A DNA stretch of 43,830 nucleotides. Source: Bacteroidales bacterium. GTDB taxonomy: Bacteria; Bacteroidota; Bacteroidia; Bacteroidales; F082. Position 1 is the first letter of the stretch; each line of letters begins with the position of its first letter. The translations under genes were made by a program, and so were the position numbers. Location of the stretch: NCBI GenBank assembly GCA_017530365.1, contig JAFXMK010000005.1, positions 1 to 43,830 of the forward strand. Direction: 5' to 3'. Shown piece by piece: positions 16,522 through 25,688 of the stretch. Below the pieces are notes generated by a model, which was given only the letters and a program-made list of their open reading frames with translations, was not told the origin of the DNA and did not search any database.

Positions 16522-17849
16522 TTGCCAAGGATGGTGTGGATACGGCTGTTCCGAGTCGTAGGAATCCCGTCTTCTGCAAGGTCGGGGAAGAAGGTCTCTG
16601 GTGAGGAGAAGAGTGAGTCTTGAGCTGCTTTCATCCTTTCCTCGTCGGATGCGATCTCTAGGGTCGTTGCAAGGGCATAGAGGGTGCTGTCGATCTCATC
16701 GTCTTCATGGGTCAAATATAACAAAGCTTTGGGCAGGAAATCATTGCTGAAGATGTACAACTGCCTGGGTGAATACGAAAGGTCGATGATGCGAGCGTTG
16801 AGAATCTCGCTAAGATAATCGACCTCATTGGTGTTCTGATACTGATCATTGAAATAGACGGTGCTGTTGTAATACCAAAACTGGTATCTGCGGAAGATAT
16901 TGCCCAAGGGCACCGATCCAGAGATATTCCAAAAGAAAGAGTCGCCGATGACAAGGAAGGTGGGGTAGGATGCCGTGCTGTCAGGGACAACCTTGACCTC
17001 GGTGTAGTAATTGTTATTCGGCTTGATGGGGCGCATCAGATTCAAGATGGCTTCCAAGTCGGCGTCGGGATATTTGGACTCACTGGCGTATGGTTCGCCA
17101 AAAGTGTAATGCAAGAGTTTCCTATGTCCGGCGTACTCGACATAACGCAAAATAGTGTCGAAGGCGTGTTGGGCTGCGATGTGCGACCAATGCATGCCTG
17201 TCTTGGGAAATAGGGGATAATAGACTTTGCCTTTTTGGTCCTCGAAGATCTTTTGTACGTTGATATAGTTGACGCCAAGACTGTCAAAGAGGTGGGGGTA
17301 GTACTCGATGGCGTGGAACGACTCACGTGCCGTATCTTGTGTTTTGGGAAGATACTCAGGGAAGACGAAGGCTTTGCTCGGAAGCAATGAAACAAAAATG
17401 AAAATGCCGTATTCGTCAAGGATATGCTGTACCTTGTACATTCGAGAGGCTTCCCTGTCGAGATAGGCTTTTGTGGCTACCTTGTCATCGCCATATCGAT
17501 ATTTGGCACCTTGGTAGTAGCTTGCCACATCGTCCCATCCAAACAGCCAATCGTCTTTGCCGACCTCCACCTTGTAATTCGATGATTGATGGTAAAAATC
17601 CCAAATGTATTGGTTGTAAATTGGTATTAAGACTTCCCGAAATCCGAAGTTGTATCTGAGGTTTTCTTCAAGGTTTTCTTGGAACGAACCATTCAGGAAA
17701 CTGTTGAAGGTAAGTCTAGCATCCTTTGGATCATGATAAACGCCATTCAACCCCTTGAGCTTAAACAACCGTGTCCTGTCCTGAACGTAGATCATGACGA
17801 ACACACCCAACGTCAAGATACATAATATGAAAGCCAGTTTGTTTTTCAT
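16518..17849 (-). CDS. AlgX/AlgJ-like (DHHW-type) SGNH-hydrolase-fold protein
   Basis: 443 residues from ATG 17849, preceded by a perfect -7 element. The frame extends 33 codons further upstream, but that would cover the promoter. One N-terminal transmembrane/signal segment (MKNKLAFILCILTLGVFVMIYV) precedes a periplasmic domain. Family signatures seen: GKDDWLFGWDD (~98-107), KTGMHWS (H220) and the nucleophile block IGDSFFW (S304). In AlgX/AlgJ, which O-acetylate alginate, the second signature is TDTHW with a catalytic Asp; here it reads TGMHW, so that Asp is not at the usual place. No MBOAT acyltransferase is adjacent. Inferred role: acyl transfer or hydrolysis on a surface glycan; confidence in the fold is good, in activity low. 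Confidence 0.72.
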   Translation of the reverse strand: MKNKLAFILCILTLGVFVMIYVQDRTRLFKLKGLNGVYHDPKDARLTFNSFLNGSFQENLEENLRYNFGFREVLIPIYNQYIWDFYHQSSNYKVEVGKDDWLFGWDDVASYYQGAKYRYGDDKVATKAYLDREASRMYKVQHILDEYGIFIFVSLLPSKAFVFPEYLPKTQDTARESFHAIEYYPHLFDSLGVNYINVQKIFEDQKGKVYYPLFPKTGMHWSHIAAQHAFDTILRYVEYAGHRKLLHYTFGEPYASESKYPDADLEAILNLMRPIKPNNNYYTEVKVVPDSTASYPTFLVIGDSFFWNISGSVPLGNIFRRYQFWYYNSTVYFNDQYQNTNEVDYLSEILNARIIDLSYSPRQLYIFSNDFLPKALLYLTHEDDEIDSTLYALATTLEIASDEERMKAAQDSLFSSPETFFPDLAEDGIPTTRNSRIHTILGN

Positions 17850-17862
17850 GCCTTTTATATGG

Positions 17863-17870
17863 CAAAGATA
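17863..17870 (-). promoter_or_regulatory. Bacteroidetes -7 element for the AlgX-like gene (TATCTTTG)
   Basis: A perfect TAnnTTTG on the minus strand, 13 nt upstream of ATG 17849. It is arranged back-to-back with the ahcY -7 element, 11 nt away. Confidence 0.6.
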
Positions 17871-17881
17871 GGAAAAAATCT

Positions 17882-17889
17882 TATCTTTG
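17882..17889 (+). promoter_or_regulatory. Bacteroidetes -7 element for ahcY (TATCTTTG)
   Basis: A perfect TAnnTTTG followed by CAG, 25 nt before the ahcY ATG. The two divergent -7 boxes lie within 27 nt, so each promoter's upstream contacts overlap the other transcript's start. Confidence 0.6.
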
Positions 17890-17914
17890 CAGTTTCTAAT
17901 CAAATCATTGAAAT

Positions 17915-19345
17915 ATGAACGAAAAACTGCTGAATAAAGACCTTCCATACCTTGTAGCCGATGTCAATCTGGCTGATTGGGGAAGAAAAGAAATCGAAGT
18001 CTCTGAACACGAAATGCCTGGCATCATGGCTTTGCGTAAGAAATATGGCGATACCAAGCCTTTGAAAGGCGCCAAGATCATGGGATCGCTCCACATGACA
18101 ATCCAGACGGCCTGTCTTATCGAGACCTTGGTCGAATTGGGCGCCACCGTACGCTGGTGCAGCTGCAACATCTATTCCACCCAGGATCATGCCGCCGCGG
18201 CCATCGCCCAAACGGGTACCTCGGTGTTTGCCTGGAAAGGGGAGACCCTGGAGGACTATTGGTGGTGCACCAAGCGTGCCATTACCTTCCCTGACGGTAC
18301 GGGTCCCGACTTAATCGTGGATGACGGCGGCGACGCCACCTTGCTGATTCATAAAGGCTTTGCCTGCGAGAACGATCCCAAGCTGTTGGATGCTCCCTGT
18401 GGAAGCGAAGAAGAGAAAGCCTTGATGAGCGTCATCAAAGCCACCTATAAAGAGAATCCTACCTTCTGGCATGCCGTCGTGAAAGGATGGAAAGGCGTCT
18501 CAGAAGAGACTACCACCGGTGTCCACCGCCTCTACCAGATGCAGGAACGCGGCGAGCTGCTCGTCCCTGCCATCAACGTGAACGACTCGGTCACCAAGTC
18601 GAAGTTCGACAACCTCTATGGCTGCCGTGAGTCATTGGCCGACGGCATCAAGCGTGCCACCGACGTGATGATCGCCGGTAAAGTCGTGGTTGTGTGCGGT
18701 TACGGCGAGGTGGGCAAGGGCTGCTCTCACTCCATGAAGAGCTATGGCGCCCGCGTCCTTGTCACCGAGATCGACCCCATCTGCGCCCTGCAAGCCGCCA
18801 TGGAAGGCTTCGAGGTCACCACGATGGAAGAAGCCGTCAAGGAAGGCAACATTTTTGTCACTACCACCGGTAACTGCGACGTCATCACCTTGGAACATAT
18901 CCTCAAGATGAAAGACCAAGCCATCGTGTGCAACATTGGCCATTTCGATAACGAGATCCAGGTGGACCGCCTCGAAAAGACGGAACATCTGAAGGAGAAG
19001 ATCAACATTAAGCCTCAGGTCGATAAATACGTCTTCGACGACGGTCATTGCATCTTCCTGCTGGCCTCGGGACGTCTGGTCAACTTGGGTTGCGCCACAG
19101 GCCACGCCAGCTTCGAGATGAGTAACTCGTTCACCAACCAGACCCTGGCTCAGATGGACCTCTGGGAGAAACGCGACCAGTACAAGGTCGGCGTGTATTG
19201 CCTGCCGAAATACCTCGATGAGGAAGTGGCCCGCCTGCATCTTGAGAAGATTGGGGTGAAGCTTACCAAGCTCACGCAGAAACAGGCCGACTATATCGGT
19301 GTTCCTGTCGAAGGACCATACAAATCCGACATCTACCGCTATTGA
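17915..19345 (+). CDS. ahcY: S-adenosyl-L-homocysteine hydrolase
   Basis: 476 residues, the full length of bacterial AhcY. It contains [16 protein letters not shown] near the N-terminus, the substrate-domain segment [14 protein letters not shown], the NAD-binding GYGEVGKG (262-269), the [13 protein letters not shown] region and NIGHFDNEI, and it ends in the usual ...IYRY tail. The cytoplasmic enzyme splits S-adenosylhomocysteine to adenosine and homocysteine, relieving product inhibition of methyltransferases. It is followed after 22 nt by the TPR membrane protein gene, so it may head a longer transcript, but no functional link is obvious. No SAH riboswitch-like structure is visible in the short leader. 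Confidence 0.97.
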   Translation: MNEKLLNKDLPYLVADVNLADWGRKEIEVSEHEMPGIMALRKKYGDTKPLKGAKIMGSLHMTIQTACLIETLVELGATVRWCSCNIYSTQDHAAAAIAQTGTSVFAWKGETLEDYWWCTKRAITFPDGTGPDLIVDDGGDATLLIHKGFACENDPKLLDAPCGSEEEKALMSVIKATYKENPTFWHAVVKGWKGVSEETTTGVHRLYQMQERGELLVPAINVNDSVTKSKFDNLYGCRESLADGIKRATDVMIAGKVVVVCGYGEVGKGCSHSMKSYGARVLVTEIDPICALQAAMEGFEVTTMEEAVKEGNIFVTTTGNCDVITLEHILKMKDQAIVCNIGHFDNEIQVDRLEKTEHLKEKINIKPQVDKYVFDDGHCIFLLASGRLVNLGCATGHASFEMSNSFTNQTLAQMDLWEKRDQYKVGVYCLPKYLDEEVARLHLEKIGVKLTKLTQKQADYIGVPVEGPYKSDIYRY

Positions 19346-19367
19346 TTGTTGACGGACGAGGTGAGCC

Positions 19368-21491
19368 ATGGGTGAGGTGACTCGGAAAAGCAAGAAACAG
19401 CTTTGGTTCGGCTTGCTGTTGTTCGTGGTAGGCGCAGCGCTGTTGCTGGTGTTGCATCTCCGTAACGACAAGCCTGAGGAGGAGGAATACCGCCCCATCG
19501 AAGAGTTTGAGGAGGCCTACGAAGCCATCCAACCTCAAGAGGAGACGCCTGCACCGACTTACGACTTGGAAAACACCGTCCGCATCATCAATGGTCTGGA
19601 AATTGCCCAGACCCAAACGGGTAGCTTCGATGAATTCTTGAACTACATGGCACGTCAGGATTATTCGGGTGTGCCCGCTGACGTCTTGGAATCGAAGGCG
19701 AAACTGATGCCTGTCCTGCAAAAGCTGTATCTGCTGCAGAAAGAACATGACGAACTGAACCTGTGGACTTCGCTGGTCCAGAAGCTTGGGAGCGATGTGG
19801 CCAGCCGTATTGATGCTGGCGATGTCGGGCTGCTGGTCGTGGACGAGGGCATCGGTAGCCTGTGGATCTTCAAGAAGACCGCGGGAATGATTTTCGAGCA
19901 ATACCAAAAGGAACAGCGACTGAAAGGCGAGCTTCAAAAACAGATCCAGGAAGTCCAGGTGCAATACTTGGATTATCTGGAGTCGTTTACTCCCGTTTTC
20001 ATCAAATATATGACGGAATGGGATAGGATGTGCATCGACAAGGACAAGGCCTATATCGACCTTTACAACAACCGCCCCGATCTGGTGGTCGAGGACTGTG
20101 AAAAGGTGCTGGCAAAATACCCTGACAACCGAGAAGCCCTGTTGCTGAAGGCTATGGGATTGGTCCAATCCAGTCGCTGGACCCTTGAGGAAGGCCTGGT
20201 GATGTTCTCCCTTGAGGACGACAGCGTCAAGCTGAGTAGGAGTGACGCATTGCTGGCTGAAGCCCAAGGAGTCATCGACAACTATTTGGATCTTTATCCT
20301 GACCAGTCGGCACCGGCATTGCTGCTTGAAGGCCTGATGCAGGAATACAAGGGCAATCACGCCAAGGCACTTACCTATTACGACCAGTCGTCAGTGGAAT
20401 ATCCACGTCAGGCGGAACGTCTTACCGACTTGCTCGACAGCTATCGGACAAGGACTTATCTTACCCGCAGCCTTGAAGGCAACTATCTGCTGAACCTGTA
20501 TAGGTCCACCATGACGGGATCGGGCTTCTTCAGTCCCAATTTCATGAAGGCCATGTATTACGATCAGCAGGGCGACGTTGACAACTGCGCCAAAGAGATC
20601 TACAACCATTTCTTCCGGCGCAGCAACCAAGGAACATACGACTGCCTGTTGATGGACATGCGTTTCTGCGAGGAGTACCTGCCCAACAGCTTCAACCAGC
20701 TGCTGCCTGAAAAGAACTACATCAACCTGAGCTTTGAGAAACGAAGCAAGATGCTGGGACTGAGCTCCGATGACATGAGCATCGACGTGACTGTCGATAA
20801 CCAGGCGGATATGGATCTGGTCAACCTTCGGATCTTCCTTTGCATCCATTATACTGACATGTACGCCGAGGATTACGACGTCATCAAGCTTCCGACCATT
20901 AACCGCATCCCTGTGCGCAGCAGCATCCAGGTGGAGCGTGTGGAACTCGGCTATATGGGGAAGAACTTCGGTGACATTGCCAAGGTGCGTGCCATTGCCA
21001 TGACCGACGACAAGATCTGCTGGATCGACAATGTCTATAACGCCACCGACAATGTGGACTATAATGAAAGCCACGCTGTCAATTTCCAGACGCTTTCCGC
21101 TGCTTTGGACAGCAACGCCATCCGTTCCCGTGATGCCTATCTTGCCTCCATCAAGATGAGCGACGATAGGTTCAGGGATGCCATCTTGAACAATACGCGT
21201 GTGACGGTGGTCGATAAGAAAAACATGCTGAAAAAAGACCAGCGTTTTATCGAGATCGAAGTGCCACGTGAACTGATACTGTTGAATCCCACCTTCTCAT
21301 GGAACCAGACCCTGATGCCGATGGAGAATTACCTTAAAGGCAGCTACATCCATCTCTCTTTTGAGACGGCGCTGGCTCCGGAGAATGTATTGTATATGAC
21401 TAGCAATTACTTGAACTATGCCATCTCTATCCGTCTGCAAGGCGACCGGCTGAAGGTGGCGTCGGTGCGAAATCTAACGAACGGACAATGA
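19368..21491 (+). CDS. Membrane-anchored TPR-like protein of unknown function
   Basis: 707 residues. A basic N-terminus (MGEVTRKSKKQ) and one transmembrane helix at ~12-31 are followed by an acidic stretch (NDKPEEEEYRPIEEFEEAYEAI) and a large soluble region that would lie in the periplasm. TPR-like helical pairs are visible at ~227-268 (RPDLVVEDCEKVLAKYPDNREALLLKA-type, with Asn/Pro spacing typical of TPRs) and ~315-348 (LLLEGLMQEYKGNHAKALTYYD-type). The C-terminal ~200 residues look beta-rich. I do not recognise the family. Its stop overlaps the start of the glycosyltransferase by 4 nt (ATGA), indicating an operon; an envelope-related role is inferred from topology only. Confidence 0.75.
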   Translation: MGEVTRKSKKQLWFGLLLFVVGAALLLVLHLRNDKPEEEEYRPIEEFEEAYEAIQPQEETPAPTYDLENTVRIINGLEIAQTQTGSFDEFLNYMARQDYSGVPADVLESKAKLMPVLQKLYLLQKEHDELNLWTSLVQKLGSDVASRIDAGDVGLLVVDEGIGSLWIFKKTAGMIFEQYQKEQRLKGELQKQIQEVQVQYLDYLESFTPVFIKYMTEWDRMCIDKDKAYIDLYNNRPDLVVEDCEKVLAKYPDNREALLLKAMGLVQSSRWTLEEGLVMFSLEDDSVKLSRSDALLAEAQGVIDNYLDLYPDQSAPALLLEGLMQEYKGNHAKALTYYDQSSVEYPRQAERLTDLLDSYRTRTYLTRSLEGNYLLNLYRSTMTGSGFFSPNFMKAMYYDQQGDVDNCAKEIYNHFFRRSNQGTYDCLLMDMRFCEEYLPNSFNQLLPEKNYINLSFEKRSKMLGLSSDDMSIDVTVDNQADMDLVNLRIFLCIHYTDMYAEDYDVIKLPTINRIPVRSSIQVERVELGYMGKNFGDIAKVRAIAMTDDKICWIDNVYNATDNVDYNESHAVNFQTLSAALDSNAIRSRDAYLASIKMSDDRFRDAILNNTRVTVVDKKNMLKKDQRFIEIEVPRELILLNPTFSWNQTLMPMENYLKGSYIHLSFETALAPENVLYMTSNYLNYAISIRLQGDRLKVASVRNLTNGQ

Positions 21492-22651
21492 GAATCGCGG
21501 TAAACACTCGTTTGTTGCTGAAAGGCAAGTTGGAAGGCATCGGTTGGGTGGCATACGAGACCCTGCGTCGCATGGTGATGGCACACCCCGAGGTGGAGTT
21601 CTACTTTATCTTCGACCGTCAGCCAGACCCGATGTTCCTGTTTGCCGACAACGTCAAGCCTGTGGTACTTTTCCCCCAGGCCAGGCATCCTTTCCTGTTC
21701 ATCTGGTTCTTTGAGCTTTCGATACCCCATGCCTTGAAAAAGATCGATGCAGATCTCTTCTATTCGCCTGATGGTTATTTGAGCCTTCGATCCAAGGTGC
21801 CTCAGGTGGTGGAGTTCCATGACCTCAACTTCGAGCATTTCCCAGAGGATATGCCTAAGATCCATCTGTGGCATTACAAGAAGTTCTTCCCCAAGTTTGC
21901 CAGGAAGGCGGAGCGTATTGTCACGGTGTCGGAATTCTCAAAACAGGATATCGTGAAATGCTATGGCGTCGATCCCGAAAAGATCGATGTGGCCTATAAT
22001 GGAGTGAATGAGATCTTTGCGCCGCTGACGGCTGAACAGCAGGAGCAGGTGAGGGCGAAGTACAGCGAGGGACATCCTTACTTCATGTTTGTCGGTTCGC
22101 TGCATCCGCGGAAGAATCTTGCCAGGCTGTTTACCGCTTTTGACCGTTTCAAGTCGCGTAACAAAAACGACGTGAAACTGGTGATTGTAGGGGAGAAGCG
22201 TTGGTGGACGGAACCCATCCAGAAGGCCTTCTCCGCCATGAGCTGCAAGGATGATGTGATCTTTACGGGGCGACTGAGTGCCGAGGATCTTCATCAGGTG
22301 ACCGCTGCTGCCGTGGCGTCGGTGTATGTCTCTTACTTCGAAGGTTTCGGCATCCCGATTCTCGAGGCTTTCAAGTGCGGTACGCCCGTCATCACCTCCA
22401 ATGTGACATCCATGCCAGAGGTCGCTAGTGACGCTGCCTTACTGGTGGATCCGTTTAGTGAGGATGACATCGCTGAAGCCATGGCGAAGGTGCTGGATGA
22501 AAATGTACGAAAAGAGTTGATAGAAAAAGGCCGTGTTCGTGCCATGGATTTCTCCTGGGACAAGGCGGCGGAGACTATTTGGAATAGCTTGATTGACGCT
22601 TTGCGTCATTGCGAGGAGCTACGACGAAGCAATCTACATATTGACAAATAA
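21488..22651 (+). CDS. Glycosyltransferase, GT4 family
   Basis: 387 residues with a GT-B fold arrangement: an N-terminal acceptor-side domain (MRIAVNTRLLLKGKLEGIGWVAYE type start; DLFYSPDGYLSL; VVEFHDLNFEHFP) and a C-terminal nucleotide-sugar domain from ~195 (YFMFVGSLHPRKNL). The latter has the E-x7-E pair E285/E293 (FEGFGIPILEAF) and CGTPVITSNVTSMPEVA. GT4 enzymes are retaining transferases for lipopolysaccharide, capsule or glycolipid sugars; the substrate here is unknown. It overlaps the upstream TPR gene by 4 nt. The last ~16 residues (from LRHCEELRR onward) are encoded by a REP-like repeat, so the native C-terminus was probably near IDA and has been extended. Confidence 0.9.
   Translation: MRIAVNTRLLLKGKLEGIGWVAYETLRRMVMAHPEVEFYFIFDRQPDPMFLFADNVKPVVLFPQARHPFLFIWFFELSIPHALKKIDADLFYSPDGYLSLRSKVPQVVEFHDLNFEHFPEDMPKIHLWHYKKFFPKFARKAERIVTVSEFSKQDIVKCYGVDPEKIDVAYNGVNEIFAPLTAEQQEQVRAKYSEGHPYFMFVGSLHPRKNLARLFTAFDRFKSRNKNDVKLVIVGEKRWWTEPIQKAFSAMSCKDDVIFTGRLSAEDLHQVTAAAVASVYVSYFEGFGIPILEAFKCGTPVITSNVTSMPEVASDAALLVDPFSEDDIAEAMAKVLDENVRKELIEKGRVRAMDFSWDKAAETIWNSLIDALRHCEELRRSNLHIDK
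22604..22634. repeat. REP-like repeat, copy 2, inside the glycosyltransferase C-terminus
   Basis: CGTCATTGCGAGGAG at the left and CGAAGCAATCT at the right, with the same ends as the copy at 10963. It is read in frame as RHCEELRRSN, after which the gene continues for five codons before TAA. Confidence 0.8.
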
Positions 22652-22663
22652 TCAGTTAGACAA

Positions 22664-24043
22664 ATGGAACAAATCATCATGTATCCCGGTGAAGTCGGCA
22701 AAGATGCCGTAGATTGGAAATCAACACAAGGTCAGCATATTACCGCTGTTCAGCGTAACATCTTGGTGCTTGGCTCTGGTGGCCGTGAACATGCACTGGC
22801 GTGGAAGCTGGCCCAAGGCGAGGGCGCTAAAGTCTATATTGCCCCTGGTAATGCTGGCACTGCCGAAGTGGGTGTCAATGTGAACATCAAAGTGGGCGAT
22901 TTTGAGGGAATCAAGAAGTTCTGCCTGGACAATGAGATCGGCCTTGTGGTGGTCGGCCCCGAGCAGCCTTTGGTGGATGGCATCGTCGATTTCTTTAAGG
23001 GTGACGCGCAGCTGCAGAAAGTAAGGATTGTCGGTCCGGATCAAAGAGGTGCCCAACTGGAAGGCAGTAAGGCTTTCGCCAAGGTGTTCATGGAGAAAAA
23101 CGGTATTCCTACTGCCCGTTGTCTGACGGTCAACCAGCGGACCCTCGAGGAAGGGAAGGCTTTCCTGAGATCCATGAAGGCTCCATACGTGTTGAAGGCG
23201 GACGGACTGGCAGCTGGCAAGGGTGTCCTGATCCTGGATTCTCTAGACGAGGCATGCCAAGAGCTGAGCAACATGCTGGACGGTAAGTTCGGTCAGGCTT
23301 CAGCCACCGTGGTCATCGAGGAGTTCCTCAAAGGCATCGAATGCTCGGTGTTTGTACTCACTGATGGCGAGCATTATTTGTTGTTGCCCGAGGCCAAGGA
23401 CTACAAGCGCATCGGTGACGGCGACAAGGGCTTGAATACAGGCGGCATGGGCGCTGTTTCGCCAGTGCCATTCTGCACGAACGATTTCTTGCAGAAGGTG
23501 GAGGATCGTATTGTGAAACCTACCTTAAAAGGCCTGAAGGTGGATGGTATTGATTATAAAGGATTCATCTTCCTGGGACTGATGAATGTCGGTGGCGATC
23601 CATACGTGATTGAATACAACGTTCGCATGGGCGATCCCGAGACGGAGGCAGTGATGACCCGTATCGAAGGTGACTTTGCCGATATGTTATATGCTTGCGC
23701 CGAAGGCAGCCTCGACAAAGTGCATTACGCCAAGAGCGAGAAGACCGCTGTTACCGTGATGCTGGTCTCGGGTGGTTATCCTGAGGCCTACCAGAAAGGC
23801 AAGGTGATGTCGGGCATGGAGCTGTTGACGGATTGCGTGGCTTTCCACGCCGGAACGGCTTTCAATGCAGAAGGAGAGGTGATCACTGCTGGTGGACGTG
23901 TCATCGCGGTCACCGCTCAAGGCGACTCCATCGAGGAAGCCCGTCAGAAGGCCTACGAGAATGTGAGTAAGATCAAGTTTGAAGGAGAGAATCATCGCAA
24001 TGACATAGGACTAGACTTGTTGTCATTGCGAAGAGCGGAGTGA
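22664..24043 (+). CDS. purD: Phosphoribosylamine-glycine ligase (GAR synthetase)
   Basis: 459 residues. The family core starts at NILVLGSGGREHALAWKLA (~32), so this protein carries about 31 extra N-terminal residues. There is no start codon nearer the core than ATG 22679, so 22664 or 22679 must be used. The ATP-grasp features are complete: VGPEQPLVDGI, VLKADGLAAGKGV, VVIEEFLKGIECSV, DGDKGLNTGGMGA, and YVIEYNVRMGDPETE with metal ligands. The enzyme makes glycinamide ribonucleotide in purine synthesis from phosphoribosylamine, glycine and ATP. The usual family end (RNDIG) is followed by LDLLSLRRAE, of which the last residues and the stop codon come from a REP-like repeat. It sits 12 nt after the glycosyltransferase. 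Confidence 0.95.
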   Translation: MEQIIMYPGEVGKDAVDWKSTQGQHITAVQRNILVLGSGGREHALAWKLAQGEGAKVYIAPGNAGTAEVGVNVNIKVGDFEGIKKFCLDNEIGLVVVGPEQPLVDGIVDFFKGDAQLQKVRIVGPDQRGAQLEGSKAFAKVFMEKNGIPTARCLTVNQRTLEEGKAFLRSMKAPYVLKADGLAAGKGVLILDSLDEACQELSNMLDGKFGQASATVVIEEFLKGIECSVFVLTDGEHYLLLPEAKDYKRIGDGDKGLNTGGMGAVSPVPFCTNDFLQKVEDRIVKPTLKGLKVDGIDYKGFIFLGLMNVGGDPYVIEYNVRMGDPETEAVMTRIEGDFADMLYACAEGSLDKVHYAKSEKTAVTVMLVSGGYPEAYQKGKVMSGMELLTDCVAFHAGTAFNAEGEVITAGGRVIAVTAQGDSIEEARQKAYENVSKIKFEGENHRNDIGLDLLSLRRAE

Positions 24044-24053
24044 CAAAGCAATC
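24022..24053. repeat. REP-like repeat, copy 3, supplying the purD stop codon
   Basis: GTCATTGCGAAGAG at the left and AAAGCAATCC at the right. It encodes SLRRAE-stop of PurD and fills most of the gap to the next gene, whose true start (ATG 24064) lies just beyond it. Confidence 0.8.
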
Positions 24054-24063
24054 CACACTGACC

Positions 24064-25047
24064 ATGATAAAGTTTTTCAGAAATAGTTATTTAATACAGT
24101 ATGTGGTCATCGCATTGCTGCTTATTGCCTTGTGGGTACCCTCGTTCATTTTTGGCAACGTGGATGTGACATGGCGCAGCCCTGTGACGCCGCTTTACAA
24201 CCTGTTGGCCGATCTTCTGGACTTCTGGCCACCCATGATGCTGATCTTTGCCATGCTGCTCATGGCTTTCGAGGCCTTGTTTTTCAACTCCATCCTGGCC
24301 TCCAACCAGATCATCAACAAGGTGAATACCTTGGGTACCGTGGTCTTCCTGCTGATGATGAACCTGCTCCCGGTGCAGACCACTTTCTATCCTCTCCTGC
24401 TGTCATCGCTGTTCCTGATGATGTTTATCCACACCATATTTTCAATCTATCAGACACCGAGGCCGGAATTGTACCTGCTCAATGCGGGCTTTTATGTCTC
24501 TCTTGCTACGATGTGTTGGTTCCCTTCGTTGCTGCTGGCGGTGTGGGGCATCGTCGCACTGAGCATCATCCATAAAGGATCGTTGAGGTTGCATCTGATT
24601 CCTTTCATAGGCTTGCTATTTCCGTATTTCATTTACTTCTCGATCCACTTTTTGAAAGGCGATTTGCTTCCTGTCCTTCAGGCGTATGGCGACTTTTTCA
24701 GCAGCATCAGTTTGTCGGTGGATGGATTCAGCTGGCTGAAGATCGGTATTATGGGATTCTTGATATTGGCATTGATGATTCCTTTGTTTATGCCGCATTA
24801 CTACAGTTTCGAGAAGACTGTAGCAGTCAGGACCAAGATCACGATGTCAGTCATCCTGTTGTTTTTTGGTATTTTGATGCTGTTTCTTGGAGAGGAGCCT
24901 ATGCATGCTGCAGTGTTCTTTATCGCTCTAAGCATCTTGTTCTCCTACGAGATGGCATATCTCACTCATCTAAGGTGGTCCAACGTCACCTTTGCACTGC
25001 TGATACTGCTGGTGTTGGCAGCTCATTACGTTCCATTATTCCTCTGA
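24064..25047 (+). CDS. Polytopic membrane protein (DUF6427-like)
   Basis: 327 residues from ATG 24064 ([15 protein letters not shown]). An in-frame ATG does not exist within the REP-like repeat, and the frame upstream is only that repeat. There are about eight or nine hydrophobic helices, including [98 protein letters not shown] and [17 protein letters not shown]. The overall size and the Tyr/Pro motifs between helices ([17 protein letters not shown]) resemble a Bacteroidetes family I recall as DUF6427; that assignment is tentative. An inner-membrane location is clear; function is unknown. rnhB starts 2 nt after its stop, so both are in one operon. Confidence 0.75.
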   Translation: MIKFFRNSYLIQYVVIALLLIALWVPSFIFGNVDVTWRSPVTPLYNLLADLLDFWPPMMLIFAMLLMAFEALFFNSILASNQIINKVNTLGTVVFLLMMNLLPVQTTFYPLLLSSLFLMMFIHTIFSIYQTPRPELYLLNAGFYVSLATMCWFPSLLLAVWGIVALSIIHKGSLRLHLIPFIGLLFPYFIYFSIHFLKGDLLPVLQAYGDFFSSISLSVDGFSWLKIGIMGFLILALMIPLFMPHYYSFEKTVAVRTKITMSVILLFFGILMLFLGEEPMHAAVFFIALSILFSYEMAYLTHLRWSNVTFALLILLVLAAHYVPLFL

Positions 25048-25049
25048 CC

Positions 25050-25646
25050 ATGAATCTGTTGACCCATTATTCCGATTTGGTTGAGGCTGGATGCGATGAG
25101 GCGGGTAGGGGTTGCCTTGCCGGTCCGGTGGTGGCGGGTGCCGTCATCCTGAAGCCTGGCGCCGACATCCCTGAATTGGACGATTCCAAGAAGTTGTCGG
25201 AGAAGAAGCGGAATGCGTTGCGCGATGTGATCATGAAAGAGGCTTTGGCTTACGGCATCGGCATCGTCACGGCTGCTGAAATCGATGAGATCAACATCCT
25301 GAACGCCTCGTTTTTGGCCATGCATCGTGCCATCGACCAGCTGACGGTGCGCCCTGAGTTCCTCTTGATCGATGGCAATCGATTCAACAAATACCATGAT
25401 TTGAAACATGTCTGCGTGGTCGGCGGTGATGCCAAATACCAGGCCATCGCGGCAGCTTCCATCCTGGCCAAGACCACCCGTGACCATTTGATGGAGGAAT
25501 ACGATAGGCAGTATCCAATGTATCATTGGAAGAAGAACAAAGGTTATCCCACCCCAGAGCACAAGCAGGCCATTGCCGACTATGGCATCACGGAATTGCA
25601 TCGGAAGAGCTTTAACATGGCGATTCAGATGAGATTGGAGTTTTAG
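25050..25646 (+). CDS. rnhB: Ribonuclease HII
   Basis: 198 residues from ATG 25050; the frame is open 25 codons upstream, but that part overlaps the membrane-protein gene. Catalytic DEDD residues are visible: D16-E17 in CDEAGRG, D108 in LLIDGN and D127 in GGD, followed by [12 protein letters not shown], which is diagnostic of RNase HII. It removes RNA from RNA-DNA hybrids and single ribonucleotides from DNA in the cytoplasm. Length is normal. It closes the plus-strand run that begins at ahcY or the TPR gene, and a 26-nt inverted repeat follows directly after its stop. Confidence 0.96.
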   Translation: MNLLTHYSDLVEAGCDEAGRGCLAGPVVAGAVILKPGADIPELDDSKKLSEKKRNALRDVIMKEALAYGIGIVTAAEIDEINILNASFLAMHRAIDQLTVRPEFLLIDGNRFNKYHDLKHVCVVGGDAKYQAIAAASILAKTTRDHLMEEYDRQYPMYHWKKNKGYPTPEHKQAIADYGITELHRKSFNMAIQMRLEF

Positions 25647-25651
25647 GTTTC

Positions 25652-25677
25652 GTACTTTTCTCTTGAAAGAAAAGTAC
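25652..25677. terminator. Inverted repeat GTACTTTTCT...AGAAAAGTAC after rnhB
   Basis: 10-bp arms at 25652-25661 and 25668-25677 with a 6-nt loop, starting 5 nt after the rnhB stop. It is AT-rich and may act as a terminator. It also looks like the left boundary of the larger repeat element that follows, and I associate this sequence with dispersed Bacteroidetes repeats; that would need a genome search. Confidence 0.5.
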
Positions 25678-25688
25678 CAAAAGTTCAA

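Noticed and set aside
19272-20360. 362-codon open frame on the minus strand
   Set aside because: Antisense to the ahcY end and the TPR protein; Gln/His/Leu-rich with no recognisable features.
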